A DNA stretch of 64,000 nt. It comes from DASSBG01 sp963800395 (lineage in GTDB: Bacteria > Pseudomonadota > Gammaproteobacteria > Xanthomonadales > Rhodanobacteraceae). This document shows, in pieces, positions 22,119 to 31,055 of the stretch (the stretch's first letter is position 1; each line of letters opens with the position of its first letter). The stretch spans positions 62,001-126,000 of the forward strand of contig CAWDBD010000002.1 of the NCBI GenBank assembly GCA_963800395.1, in the 5' to 3' direction. The position numbers and the translations under genes were made by a program. The notes under the pieces are model-generated. The model had not been told where the DNA came from. It did no database searches and was given only the letters and a program-made list of their open reading frames with translations.

Positions 22119-25100
22119 ATGTCCCGTCCCAAACAGGCCCTGAGCGTGAGCCCGACCCGAGCTTCCATCCAAGTCGATGCTGTTACTGCCTGCATTCTCG
22201 GGGCAGCGGACGGCGACTGGCTGGCGGGTCTGCGCGACGATCTGCCAGCGGGCACGCCTGTCCGTGAGTTCGCCGAGGACAATGTCCACGCCGTGCTCAA
22301 GGCATTGGCGAGTGATCCGGTGGATGGTGATCTGCTGCTGATCCGTGGCAACAGCCTGTTGCCGGATTTCTGGTTGCCGCGCATTCTCGCCGCCTTGCAT
22401 CTGAACGATGTGCTGGGCGTGGCGGCGCTGGAGGCGGGCCTGATGCCCGCAATCGCCCCCCCGGCAGACCATGCGACGCTGAACTATGCGGATGCCTTGT
22501 GCCACGCTCACGGCAGTCGCCGCGCGCTGGATGCGGCACGGCTCGACTCGCCACTGCTGGCGTTGCGGGGCACGGCGCTGGCATTGCTGAACAATCTGGA
22601 CGGTGAGCTGGATGGCGACAGTCTGCCGGCGCCCTGGCGTCTGCTGCAGATGCAGGATCTGCTGGTGGCACCGGCGCCCGATCAGGCCCCGGCAGAGGTC
22701 GCGGGTGACCGGGGCCTGCATCTGGATCTGGCCCACACTCTCGCGACTGCCATGGAACAGGAGACGCCGCACCCGGGCCTGCCGGGTTACGATGGCCGGC
22801 CGGTGATCTTGCACATACTGCATGGCTGGGGCGGCGGTGCAGCGCGCTGGGTGCGTGATCTCGCGCAGGCTGACGACGCTCACCATCATGTGCTGCTGGA
22901 GGCGCACGGCAGCTTCAAGCAACGTCATCATGGTGAGACCTTCACCGTGCGCGATGCCCGCGCCGATGGCCCTCCGTGGCAGCAGTTCACTCCGGCCAGG
23001 GCGATTGCCGATACGGCTATCCAGCACCGCGGCTATCGGGAGTTCCTCGAGCGCGTGCTGGCCGATTATTCCGTGGCCGCGATCTGCGTGTCGTCACTGA
23101 TCGGCCACAGCCTGGACGCGCTGCGAACGGGTCTGCCCACGCGCATCATGGTGCACGATCACTACCCCTTGTGGCCGCTGCTGCATTGCAACTTCGGTGA
23201 GACCTCGCTGCGTTTTGACGATGAACAGTTGCGGTCCGCGCTGGCCGCCGCCAGACCCGACTTCGAGTTTGCTCATCGCGAGCCGGGCTACTGGCGCGCC
23301 TTGCGCCGCGCCTTCGTCGAGGCCGCCATCACCAGCAAGGCCATGCTGGTGGGACCAAGCCACAGTGCCATGCAGGCACACCTCAAGCTGGCGCCCGACC
23401 TGGCTGCATTGGAGCAGCATGTGATTCCGCATGGTGTGGTGGCGTGGCCGGAATCCCTGCCGATGCCCGAAGGCCGGCGCAGCGGGCGCTTGCGCCTGGT
23501 GGTGCCGGGCCGCATCCGCGGCGGCAAAGGCGCCGAGCTGCTGCATGCCATCGTCCCGGCGGTATGCCGGCACGCCGAGCTGGTGCTGCTGGGCTGCGGT
23601 AGCGAAGGCATGGCCTTTTTCGGACAGCCGGGTGTGCACGTGGTCCTTGATTACGAGCATGACCAACTGCCACGCCTGCTGGCAGCACTTGCGCCCGACG
23701 CCGCGCTGCTGCTGCCCACGGTGGCCGAGACCTACAGTTACACCTTGTCCGAAATGCGTAGCCTGGGCCTGCCGGTGGTCGCGACACGCGTGGGCGCGCT
23801 GGCCGAGCGTATTGACCACGGCGTCGACGGCCTGCTGGTGGAGCCCGATGCAGATGCCGTGCTCGAATGCATCGCCGGGCTGGTTGCCGATCCGCAAGCA
23901 CTGGCGACAATTCGCCAGCACCTGGCCGGGCATCGTCCGGACGGCAGCGTTGCCACCATGGCGAGCGCGCACCGGGCACTGCTGGCCTTGAATGACAAGG
24001 CCCCGGAGGTGCTCGCGGCAGTCGCCGGCAATGCGCAGGTCGAGGCCTTGCATGGCCGCAACCGCATCCGTCAGCTTCAGAGCGCGCTGACAACCGGTGC
24101 CGCCCAGATCGCCGAGCTCGAGGCAGAAATCGAGCGACGCGGCGAGTGGGGGTGGGAACTGGACCGCGCCAAACGCACCTTGCAAGCCTTGCTGGATGAG
24201 CGCACGGAATGGGCACTGTCGCTGGATGCGGAGCTGCAGGCACTCAAACCCGTGCACGAGCAGATGCTGGCCAGCCGGTCATGGCGTCTGACCCGGCCGC
24301 TGCGTGCCAGCGCCGTGCGCCTGCGCGCCTGGCGCGAGATGTGGCGATTCCGCCTGGCGCGGCTGCGCAGCTTGCGCGGGCGGGTGCGAGGCAGCCTCAA
24401 TCGTCGCGGTGTGCTGGGCACGATCAAGCGCATGCGCCAGGAGTTCGATGGCGCGCAGCCTCTCACTGTCGCTTTCGAACACCCGAAGCCGGGGGCGGAC
24501 TTCAGCCCCTTTGTCGTACCGACCAGTGATGCCCCGCGGGTATCGATCGTGATTCCGGTGCACGGCAAATTCGAGTACACCGCGGCCTGCTTGCGCTCAC
24601 TGGCCGAGCACGCGGCAACGGCCAGTTTCGAGGTGATCGTGGTAGATGATGCCTCGCCCGACGCAACGCCCGAGCGCTTGCCGCAGATCGCGGGCATCCG
24701 CGTGCACAGCAATGCGGAAAACCTCGGTTTCATAGGCTCATGCAACGCCGGCGCGGCCATGGCGCGAGGCGACTACGTGCTGTTCCTCAACAACGACACC
24801 CTGGTCACGGCGGGTTGGCTGGAAGCCATGCTGGACTGCTTCGCCGAACGGCGCGATGCCGGCCTGGTTGGTGCGCGTCTGATCTACCCCGATGGGCGCC
24901 TGCAGGAATCGGGAGGCATCGTCTTTGATGACGGCAGTGGCTGGAACTATGGCCGGCTTGAACATCCCGATGATCCACGCATGAGTTTTCGCCGCCAGGC
25001 CGACTATTGTTCGGGTGCCGCCATCATGCTGCCGCGCGCCCTGTTCGAGCAGTTTGGTGGCTTCGATACGCGCTATGCCCCAGCCTACTACGAAGACACC

Positions 25101-26438
25101 GATCTGGCCTTCCAGGTACGCGATGCGGGAAAGTCGGTATATGTCGAGCCTCGCGCGGTAGTGGTGCATTTCGAAGGCGTGAGCAACGGCACGGATACCG
25201 AGTCCGAATCCGGCATCAAGCGCTTTCAGAAGATCAATCGCGACAAGTTTGCGCACAAGTGGCGCGAGCAACTGGCGCAGCATCCGCGCCCCATCGACGA
25301 TGCCCGGCACGCACATCTGGCCGCGACCTGGCGCGCGCGCAAGCGGGTGCTCATCGTCGATGCGTCCACGCCCACACCCGATCAGGATTCGGGTTCCGTG
25401 CGTCTTCTCAACATCATGCGGGTCTTGCGCGACATGGGCTGTCAGGTCACCTTCCTGCCTGACAATCTGGCGCGTTTCGACAAGTACACGCCGCTGCTGC
25501 AGGCCGAAGGTGTCGAGGCGCTCTACCATCCCTTTGTCGAAAGCCTGCCGGACTTCTATCGACGTCGCGGGAGCGAATTCGACTTGATCATGATTTCGCG
25601 CCACTACATTGCTGCCCATCACCTGGGCCTGGTGCGGGTGCATGCGCCGCAGGCCCGCCTGGTGTTCGATACCGTCGATCTGCACTACCTGCGAGAGGCG
25701 CGCGAGCTGGCGCTGGCCCCGAGGCCGGAACTGAAACGTCAGGTCGAAGCCACGAAACGACAGGAACTGAAGCTGATCAACGAATCCGATGTGACGCTGG
25801 TGGTCAGCAAGGTGGAAAAGGAGCTGCTGGCCCGCGACGCGCCGGGTGCACGCGTGGAAATCCTTTCCAATGTGCATGCCATCCGCGGTTCGGACGCCTG
25901 TTTCGAGGAGCGTAGCGGCCTGCTGTTTGTCGGTGGCTTCCAGCATCCGCCCAACATCGACGCGATGCTGTGGTTTGTCGGAGAGGTCCTGCCCCTGGTG
26001 CACGCCGAGCTGCCTGAGATTGATCTGCACATCGTGGGCAGCAAGCTGGTACCGGAAATCAAGGCCCTGGCGGGCGAGCGGGTCACCGTGCACGGCTTTG
26101 TCGAGGATATCGAGCCGATGCTCGAGCAGGCGCGAATCTCGATTGCGCCGCTGCGTTACGGGGCTGGCGTCAAGGGCAAGGTCAACAGCGCCATGAGCCG
26201 CGGGCTGCCGGTGGTGGCGACGCCGATGGCGGTCGAAGGCATTGATGCCGAAGCCGGGCGCGATGTGCTGGTGGGTGAGAGCGCACAGAACTTTGCCAAG
26301 GCGGTCATCGACCTGTACCGCAACCCGCGGCTGTGGGCGGAGCTGTCCCGCAACGGCGTGGAAAACGTGCGGCGCCAGTTCTCTTTCGATACCGCCCGGG
26401 AAACACTGGAACGCCTGCTCGACATGCATCGCGACTAG
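22119..26438 (+). CDS. Three-module glycosyltransferase (GT4-GT2-GT4)
   Basis: 1439 residues, soluble. After a family-free N-terminus of about 225 residues comes a GT4-like module (about 228-620: HILHGWGGGAARWV opening, VPGRIRGGKGAELL, TVAETYSYTLSEMRSLGLPVVAT). A helical bridge with ASRSWRLTRPLR (about 650-790) leads to a GT2 module (about 805-1060: VSIVIPVHGKFEYT, VVDDASPD, NAENLGFIGSCNAG, LFLNNDT, DYCSGAAIMLPR, YEDTDLAF) of rhamnosyltransferase/WcaA type. A second GT4 module (about 1077-1435: VLIVDASTPTPDQDSGSVR, FVGGFQHPPNIDA, PLRYGAGVKGK) ends the protein. Such proteins build O-antigen, capsule or S-layer glycans in one chain. No other polysaccharide operon genes are adjacent, so the substrate is unknown. 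The ribosome binding site is weak. Confidence 0.9.
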   Translation: MSRPKQALSVSPTRASIQVDAVTACILGAADGDWLAGLRDDLPAGTPVREFAEDNVHAVLKALASDPVDGDLLLIRGNSLLPDFWLPRILAALHLNDVLGVAALEAGLMPAIAPPADHATLNYADALCHAHGSRRALDAARLDSPLLALRGTALALLNNLDGELDGDSLPAPWRLLQMQDLLVAPAPDQAPAEVAGDRGLHLDLAHTLATAMEQETPHPGLPGYDGRPVILHILHGWGGGAARWVRDLAQADDAHHHVLLEAHGSFKQRHHGETFTVRDARADGPPWQQFTPARAIADTAIQHRGYREFLERVLADYSVAAICVSSLIGHSLDALRTGLPTRIMVHDHYPLWPLLHCNFGETSLRFDDEQLRSALAAARPDFEFAHREPGYWRALRRAFVEAAITSKAMLVGPSHSAMQAHLKLAPDLAALEQHVIPHGVVAWPESLPMPEGRRSGRLRLVVPGRIRGGKGAELLHAIVPAVCRHAELVLLGCGSEGMAFFGQPGVHVVLDYEHDQLPRLLAALAPDAALLLPTVAETYSYTLSEMRSLGLPVVATRVGALAERIDHGVDGLLVEPDADAVLECIAGLVADPQALATIRQHLAGHRPDGSVATMASAHRALLALNDKAPEVLAAVAGNAQVEALHGRNRIRQLQSALTTGAAQIAELEAEIERRGEWGWELDRAKRTLQALLDERTEWALSLDAELQALKPVHEQMLASRSWRLTRPLRASAVRLRAWREMWRFRLARLRSLRGRVRGSLNRRGVLGTIKRMRQEFDGAQPLTVAFEHPKPGADFSPFVVPTSDAPRVSIVIPVHGKFEYTAACLRSLAEHAATASFEVIVVDDASPDATPERLPQIAGIRVHSNAENLGFIGSCNAGAAMARGDYVLFLNNDTLVTAGWLEAMLDCFAERRDAGLVGARLIYPDGRLQESGGIVFDDGSGWNYGRLEHPDDPRMSFRRQADYCSGAAIMLPRALFEQFGGFDTRYAPAYYEDTDLAFQVRDAGKSVYVEPRAVVVHFEGVSNGTDTESESGIKRFQKINRDKFAHKWREQLAQHPRPIDDARHAHLAATWRARKRVLIVDASTPTPDQDSGSVRLLNIMRVLRDMGCQVTFLPDNLARFDKYTPLLQAEGVEALYHPFVESLPDFYRRRGSEFDLIMISRHYIAAHHLGLVRVHAPQARLVFDTVDLHYLREARELALAPRPELKRQVEATKRQELKLINESDVTLVVSKVEKELLARDAPGARVEILSNVHAIRGSDACFEERSGLLFVGGFQHPPNIDAMLWFVGEVLPLVHAELPEIDLHIVGSKLVPEIKALAGERVTVHGFVEDIEPMLEQARISIAPLRYGAGVKGKVNSAMSRGLPVVATPMAVEGIDAEAGRDVLVGESAQNFAKAVIDLYRNPRLWAELSRNGVENVRRQFSFDTARETLERLLDMHRD

Positions 26439-26621
26439 CCTCACTGCGCTGCATCCGTCTGCGCGGTGCACCTTTTGTGCCGGGCTGGCCCTTTCCCTGA
26501 AGGCCCTCGGCGCGCGCCATTGGGTCCTTGTGCTTCGCAGCGCCATGCCTTTCAGCACAGGCAGGCTGCGTGACAAACGCGCTACCGTAGGCAGCTTGTC
26601 CTTTCTGCCCCGGAGTTTGCC

Positions 26622-28130
26622 ATGCATGCCACTTTCCGACGCGCGCTGTATTGCTGCCTGCTGATGCTGACCATCCTGTCCGCGCCAGCCTGGGCGGATG
26701 CCGACCCGTCTGCTGCCGATGGCAAGCCGCAGGACAAGTCCGGGATCAAGCTGCCACCGTTGCCGGCGGCCGCCCACGCCATGCAGTCGATGACTATTGA
26801 CGGCCACACCTTGAAGTACAAGGTCACGGTCGGGGCCTTGCCGGTGCGTGACGACAAGGGCAAGAAGGTGGCCGAGGTGGTGTACACCGCCTACACCGTC
26901 AACAATGGTCACAAGCGCCCCGTAACCTTTGCGCTCAATGGTGGTCCGGGCGCGTCCTCGGTCTACCTGAACCTGGGCGCTATCGGCCCCAAGCGCGTGC
27001 ACTTCGGCGAGGACGGCGACAGCCCCTCGGATACGCCCGTGCTGAAGGACAACCCCGGTACCTGGCTGGACTTCAGCGACCTGGTGTTCATTGATCCCGT
27101 GGGCACCGGATTCAGCCGCGCGCTGGTTGATGACAAGAAGGCCACCAAGCTGTTCTACAGCACCGACAGCGACATCCATTACCTGTCACGCATCATTTAC
27201 GACTGGCTTCTCAAGAACGGCCGCATGGATTCGCACAAGTACCTTGTGGGCGAGAGCTATGGCGGTTTCCGCGGCCCGCGCATCACCGAATACCTGCAGA
27301 CCCGCCTCGGCGTAGCCATGCGCGGGGTGGTTCTGGTGTCGCCGTACCTGGATCCCAACTCCTATCAGAATCGCTACGTGTCGCCACTGCCATGGATGCT
27401 GACCCTTCCGTCCATTGCCGCCGCGCACCTCGAGCGCCAGGGCAAGTTGACACCTGCCGCGATGCAGCCGGTGATCGACTACACGCGGGGCACCTACGCG
27501 CATACCCTGATGCTTGGCAACAGCGATCCGCAGGCGCGCGATGCCATGATCAGGAAGGTGACCGAATTGACCGGCCTGGACCCGGTGTTCGTCAAGCATT
27601 CCGGGGGACGTATTGACACCCGCGCCTACCTGCGTGAAGTGCACCGTTCGCAGGACCGCATCGGCAGTGTCTATGATTCCAACGTCAGCGCCTGGGACCC
27701 GTTTCCCTGGTCACCACGCCAGCAGAGCAATGATCCGATCCTGAATGCGATTATCGCGCCGACGACCTCGGCAATGGTCAACTTTGTCACCCGTACTGTC
27801 GGCTGGAAGGTGGACGCGCGCTATGAAGCGCTGAGCTACCGCGTCAACCGGCTCTGGCACCAGGATGACGACGCCGATGAGGGTTCGGTCAAGCAGCTGC
27901 GCCAGGCGGTTGCCAACGATCCGCAGTTGCGCGTGCTCATTGCGCATGGCTGGAATGATCTGTCCTGTCCGTTCATGGGCTCGATACTGATCGTCGACCA
28001 GATGCCGGTGATGGACGATCAGCACCGGGTCAGCGTGCACGAATATCCCGGTGGGCACATGTTCTACACCCGTCCCGCCAGCCAGGCGGCACTGCGCAAG
28101 GACGTACGCGCCCTGTACGAGCGCCACTGA
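26622..28130 (+). CDS. Secreted S10 family serine carboxypeptidase
   Basis: 502 residues. Signal peptide ends near SAPAWA (about residue 25). The substrate-binding motif NGGPGASSVYLNLG, the nucleophile motif GESYGG (Ser212), the aspartate in HGWNDLSCPF and the histidine in PGGHMFY make a full alpha/beta-hydrolase triad. S10 enzymes remove C-terminal residues at acid pH. GGAG precedes the ATG at good distance. A single gene with its own promoter is likely: gaps are 183 bases upstream and 211 downstream. Confidence 0.93.
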   Translation: MHATFRRALYCCLLMLTILSAPAWADADPSAADGKPQDKSGIKLPPLPAAAHAMQSMTIDGHTLKYKVTVGALPVRDDKGKKVAEVVYTAYTVNNGHKRPVTFALNGGPGASSVYLNLGAIGPKRVHFGEDGDSPSDTPVLKDNPGTWLDFSDLVFIDPVGTGFSRALVDDKKATKLFYSTDSDIHYLSRIIYDWLLKNGRMDSHKYLVGESYGGFRGPRITEYLQTRLGVAMRGVVLVSPYLDPNSYQNRYVSPLPWMLTLPSIAAAHLERQGKLTPAAMQPVIDYTRGTYAHTLMLGNSDPQARDAMIRKVTELTGLDPVFVKHSGGRIDTRAYLREVHRSQDRIGSVYDSNVSAWDPFPWSPRQQSNDPILNAIIAPTTSAMVNFVTRTVGWKVDARYEALSYRVNRLWHQDDDADEGSVKQLRQAVANDPQLRVLIAHGWNDLSCPFMGSILIVDQMPVMDDQHRVSVHEYPGGHMFYTRPASQAALRKDVRALYERH

Positions 28131-28341
28131 TGGCGCTATCCGGCCAGGATGCGCGTCGCTGAAGGCGGCATTATTACGCAGGGCGAGTGCGGCTTCTGAG
28201 ATCCGCTGCCTGCTCGTCTGGCGCCCATCGCCGGCAAGGTGCTCGCCGAATCGCTGAACCGGACGCAAGCAGACGGCTGGGCAGGCTGTCTGCGATTGGC
28301 TATTCTTGCAGGCTTCGCGGCTTTCAGGTGGTACCTCACGA

Positions 28342-31011
28342 ATGCGCCACAACCCGGCACGGCGCACAATCGGATCGTGGCTTTCGGCCCTGGTGCTGGC
28401 ATTGCTTGTTGCCGCGCTCAACGTGGGCATGTGGTGGTGGGGCAATCTGCCCCATGGACCCGAGGACTGGCACGGCAGGATTGGTGGTTTTGCAGTCAGT
28501 GCCTTTCGGCGCTACCAGAGCCCGTTCGATCAGGACTATCCGAGTGACGACGAGGTCCGCGAGGATCTGAAGTTGCTGTCGGGGTACAGTGATCGCATCC
28601 GCACCTATTCCAGTCTGGAAAACCCGCAGACCATCCGCCTCGCCCGGCAGCAGGGTCTGCAAGTGCTGGCGGGCGCCTGGCTGGATCGTCGCACGCTGCA
28701 CAATGACGATGAACTGCAAACACTGATCGCACAGACACGTCGCTACCCGGACACCATTGGCCGGGTCGAGGTCGGCAACGAGGTCCTGCTGCGCGGTGAC
28801 ATGAAGCCGACGAGGCTGATGGCGATCCTGGACCGGGCTCGTGCGGCAATCCGGCAACCGGTTTCCACGGCCGAACCCTGGCATATCTGGGAGAAATATC
28901 CGGAACTTGTCCAGCACGTCGATTTCATCACCGTGCATCTGCTGCCGTACTGGGAGGGTGTTCCGCGCAAGGATGCCATCGGCGATGTGCTGATGCGCTA
29001 CGAGCACCTGCAACAACTGTATCCGGACAAGCACATCGTGGTCGGCGAGATTGGCTGGCCTTCAAACGGCGATCGCTTCGAGAACGCATACCCTTCGATT
29101 TCGAACGAAGCCATATTCCTGCGCCAATGGTTCCAGGTCGCGCGCCAGCGCGGCATCGACTACTACATCATGGAAGCGTTCGACCAGCCCTGGAAGGAGG
29201 GTCTGGGTGAAGGGCGCACCGGTGCGTACTGGGGCATGTTCGGCGCCGATCGCAAGCTGAAGTTTCCCTTTATCGGCCCCGTTACGGAAGATACGGCGTG
29301 GCCATGGAAGGCGCTCGCAGCGAGCCTGCTGGCACTGCTGCCGATGCTGTGGTTCGGCCTGAAGTTCGAGCGTTTCAAGCTGGCCGGTCGCCTGTTCTAC
29401 ATGGTGCTTGTGCAGTTGTCTGCTGCGGTGCTGGTGTGGTCAGCCACCTTGCCCTTCAACTTCTATCTTGGCCCGCTGGACTGGGCCATGCTGATTCTGC
29501 TGTTCCCGGCCCAGCTGGCCATCATCGCGATACTGCTGATCAACGGTTTCGAGTTTACCGAGGTCTTGTGGCGGCGGCGCTGGATCCGTCATGCCGGCCT
29601 GCTGCAAGCGCAGACTGCTGAAGCGCAGCCTTTCGTGTCCGTACATCTGGCCTGCTACAACGAGCCGCCGGAAATGGTGGTTGCCACGCTGGATTCGCTG
29701 GCGGCGCTGGAATACGCCAACTTCGAGGTGCTGGTGATCGACAACAACACCTCCAACCCCGATGTCTGGAAGCCGGTACAGGCCTATTGCGAGAAGCTGG
29801 GGCCGCGCTTTCGCTTCTTCCATCTCGAGCCGTGGCCCGGGTTCAAGGCCGGGGCGCTCAATTTCGGGCTGGGCGAGACCGATCCGCGGGCCGAGGTGGT
29901 GGCCGTGGTGGATGCCGATTACGTCGTGCGCGCCGACTGGCTGTCGCGTCTTGCCGGTCATTTTGATGATCCGGATATTGCCGTGGTGCAGTGCCCGCAG
30001 GCACATCGCGATTTCCAGCACAACAGCTTCCGCCGCTGGACCGCCTGGGAATACGATGGCTTTTTCCGCATCGGCATGCATCATCGCAACGAGCGCAACG
30101 CCATCATCCAGCATGGCACCATGACCCTGGTACGGCGCAGTGCGCTGGAAGGCACGGGTGGCTGGTCGGAGTGGACCATCTGCGAGGATGCCGAGCTGGG
30201 CCTGCGCCTGATGCATGCCGGCTACCAGCTGATCTACGTTGACGAAGTGATGGGCAGGGGCCTGACGCCGGTCGACTTCAAGGCCTACAAGAGCCAGCGC
30301 TACCGCTGGGCTTTCGGGGCCATGCAGATCCTCAAGGGGCGCTGGCACTGGCTGACCCGCAGCGGTCCGCTGGGCATCGGGCAGCGTTTCCACTTTCTCA
30401 CCGGCTGGTTCAGCTGGTTTGCCGATGCCCTGCATCTGCTGTTCACCTTGATGGCGCTGGTCTGGACAGCCGGCATGATCGCGTTGCCACAATGGTTCAG
30501 TCTGCCGATGAAACTGTTCCTTGTGCCGGTCATCGGTTTCTTCGTGGCCAAGGCAGCATTCGGTTTCATCCTCTATCGCGCTCGGGTGCCCTGCGGTTGG
30601 CGCGACACTCTCACCGCTGCCATCGCCAGCATGGGCCTGTCGCATGCCATTGCGCGTGGCATCCTGCACGGCCTGACAAGGGAGAAGACGGCGTTTGTGG
30701 TCACCGCCAAGAGCCGGCGCCTGGGCGAGTCCAGTCTGGCGGCCTTGAATCCGGTGCGCGAGGAGCTGTTGATGCTGGTTGCGCTGGGCCTTGCCGTGTA
30801 CGGCATGTTGTCCAGCTTTGGTGGCGCCTACCTGGAGGGCAAGCTGTGGATGGCCATTCTTTGCGCCCAGGCGATCCCGTATCTGTCGGCGGTCATCGGT
30901 GCCTGGGTAGCGCATCGCAGCGCCCGAGCCGATGGTGCACGTCGCCTGGACAACGACGCCGCCATGGCCACGCCGGAGACTGCTGCTGTCTTGATGCCTG
31001 ATTCATCCTGA
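28342..31011 (+). CDS. ndvB: Beta-glucan synthase, GH17-GT2 fusion (NdvB type)
   Basis: 889 residues from the ATG at 28342; an upstream TTG at 28306 is less likely. One N-terminal membrane segment is followed by a GH17 glucanase/transglycosylase domain (about 40-310) with both catalytic glutamates, in VEVGNE (about 143-148) and VVGEIGWPS (about 233-241). Membrane helices then lead to a GT2 domain (about 432-660) with ACYNEP, VVDADY (DxD), WTICEDAELG and QRYRW, and a C-terminal helix bundle. Proteins of this design make periplasmic cyclic or branched beta-(1,3)/(1,6) glucans in Bradyrhizobium and Pseudomonas, where ndvB supports biofilm antibiotic tolerance. The glucan made here is inferred. 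Confidence 0.88.
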   Translation: MRHNPARRTIGSWLSALVLALLVAALNVGMWWWGNLPHGPEDWHGRIGGFAVSAFRRYQSPFDQDYPSDDEVREDLKLLSGYSDRIRTYSSLENPQTIRLARQQGLQVLAGAWLDRRTLHNDDELQTLIAQTRRYPDTIGRVEVGNEVLLRGDMKPTRLMAILDRARAAIRQPVSTAEPWHIWEKYPELVQHVDFITVHLLPYWEGVPRKDAIGDVLMRYEHLQQLYPDKHIVVGEIGWPSNGDRFENAYPSISNEAIFLRQWFQVARQRGIDYYIMEAFDQPWKEGLGEGRTGAYWGMFGADRKLKFPFIGPVTEDTAWPWKALAASLLALLPMLWFGLKFERFKLAGRLFYMVLVQLSAAVLVWSATLPFNFYLGPLDWAMLILLFPAQLAIIAILLINGFEFTEVLWRRRWIRHAGLLQAQTAEAQPFVSVHLACYNEPPEMVVATLDSLAALEYANFEVLVIDNNTSNPDVWKPVQAYCEKLGPRFRFFHLEPWPGFKAGALNFGLGETDPRAEVVAVVDADYVVRADWLSRLAGHFDDPDIAVVQCPQAHRDFQHNSFRRWTAWEYDGFFRIGMHHRNERNAIIQHGTMTLVRRSALEGTGGWSEWTICEDAELGLRLMHAGYQLIYVDEVMGRGLTPVDFKAYKSQRYRWAFGAMQILKGRWHWLTRSGPLGIGQRFHFLTGWFSWFADALHLLFTLMALVWTAGMIALPQWFSLPMKLFLVPVIGFFVAKAAFGFILYRARVPCGWRDTLTAAIASMGLSHAIARGILHGLTREKTAFVVTAKSRRLGESSLAALNPVREELLMLVALGLAVYGMLSSFGGAYLEGKLWMAILCAQAIPYLSAVIGAWVAHRSARADGARRLDNDAAMATPETAAVLMPDSS

Positions 31012-31055
31012 ATGGTTTAGTCTGGATGTCGTCTTGTCTCTTTCCAGGGAAGTGG

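Noticed and set aside
24738..27179. 813-residue open frame on the minus strand
   Set aside because: Antisense to the glycosyltransferase and S10 peptidase genes, rich in H, Q and G as expected for a shadow frame, and without recognisable domains.
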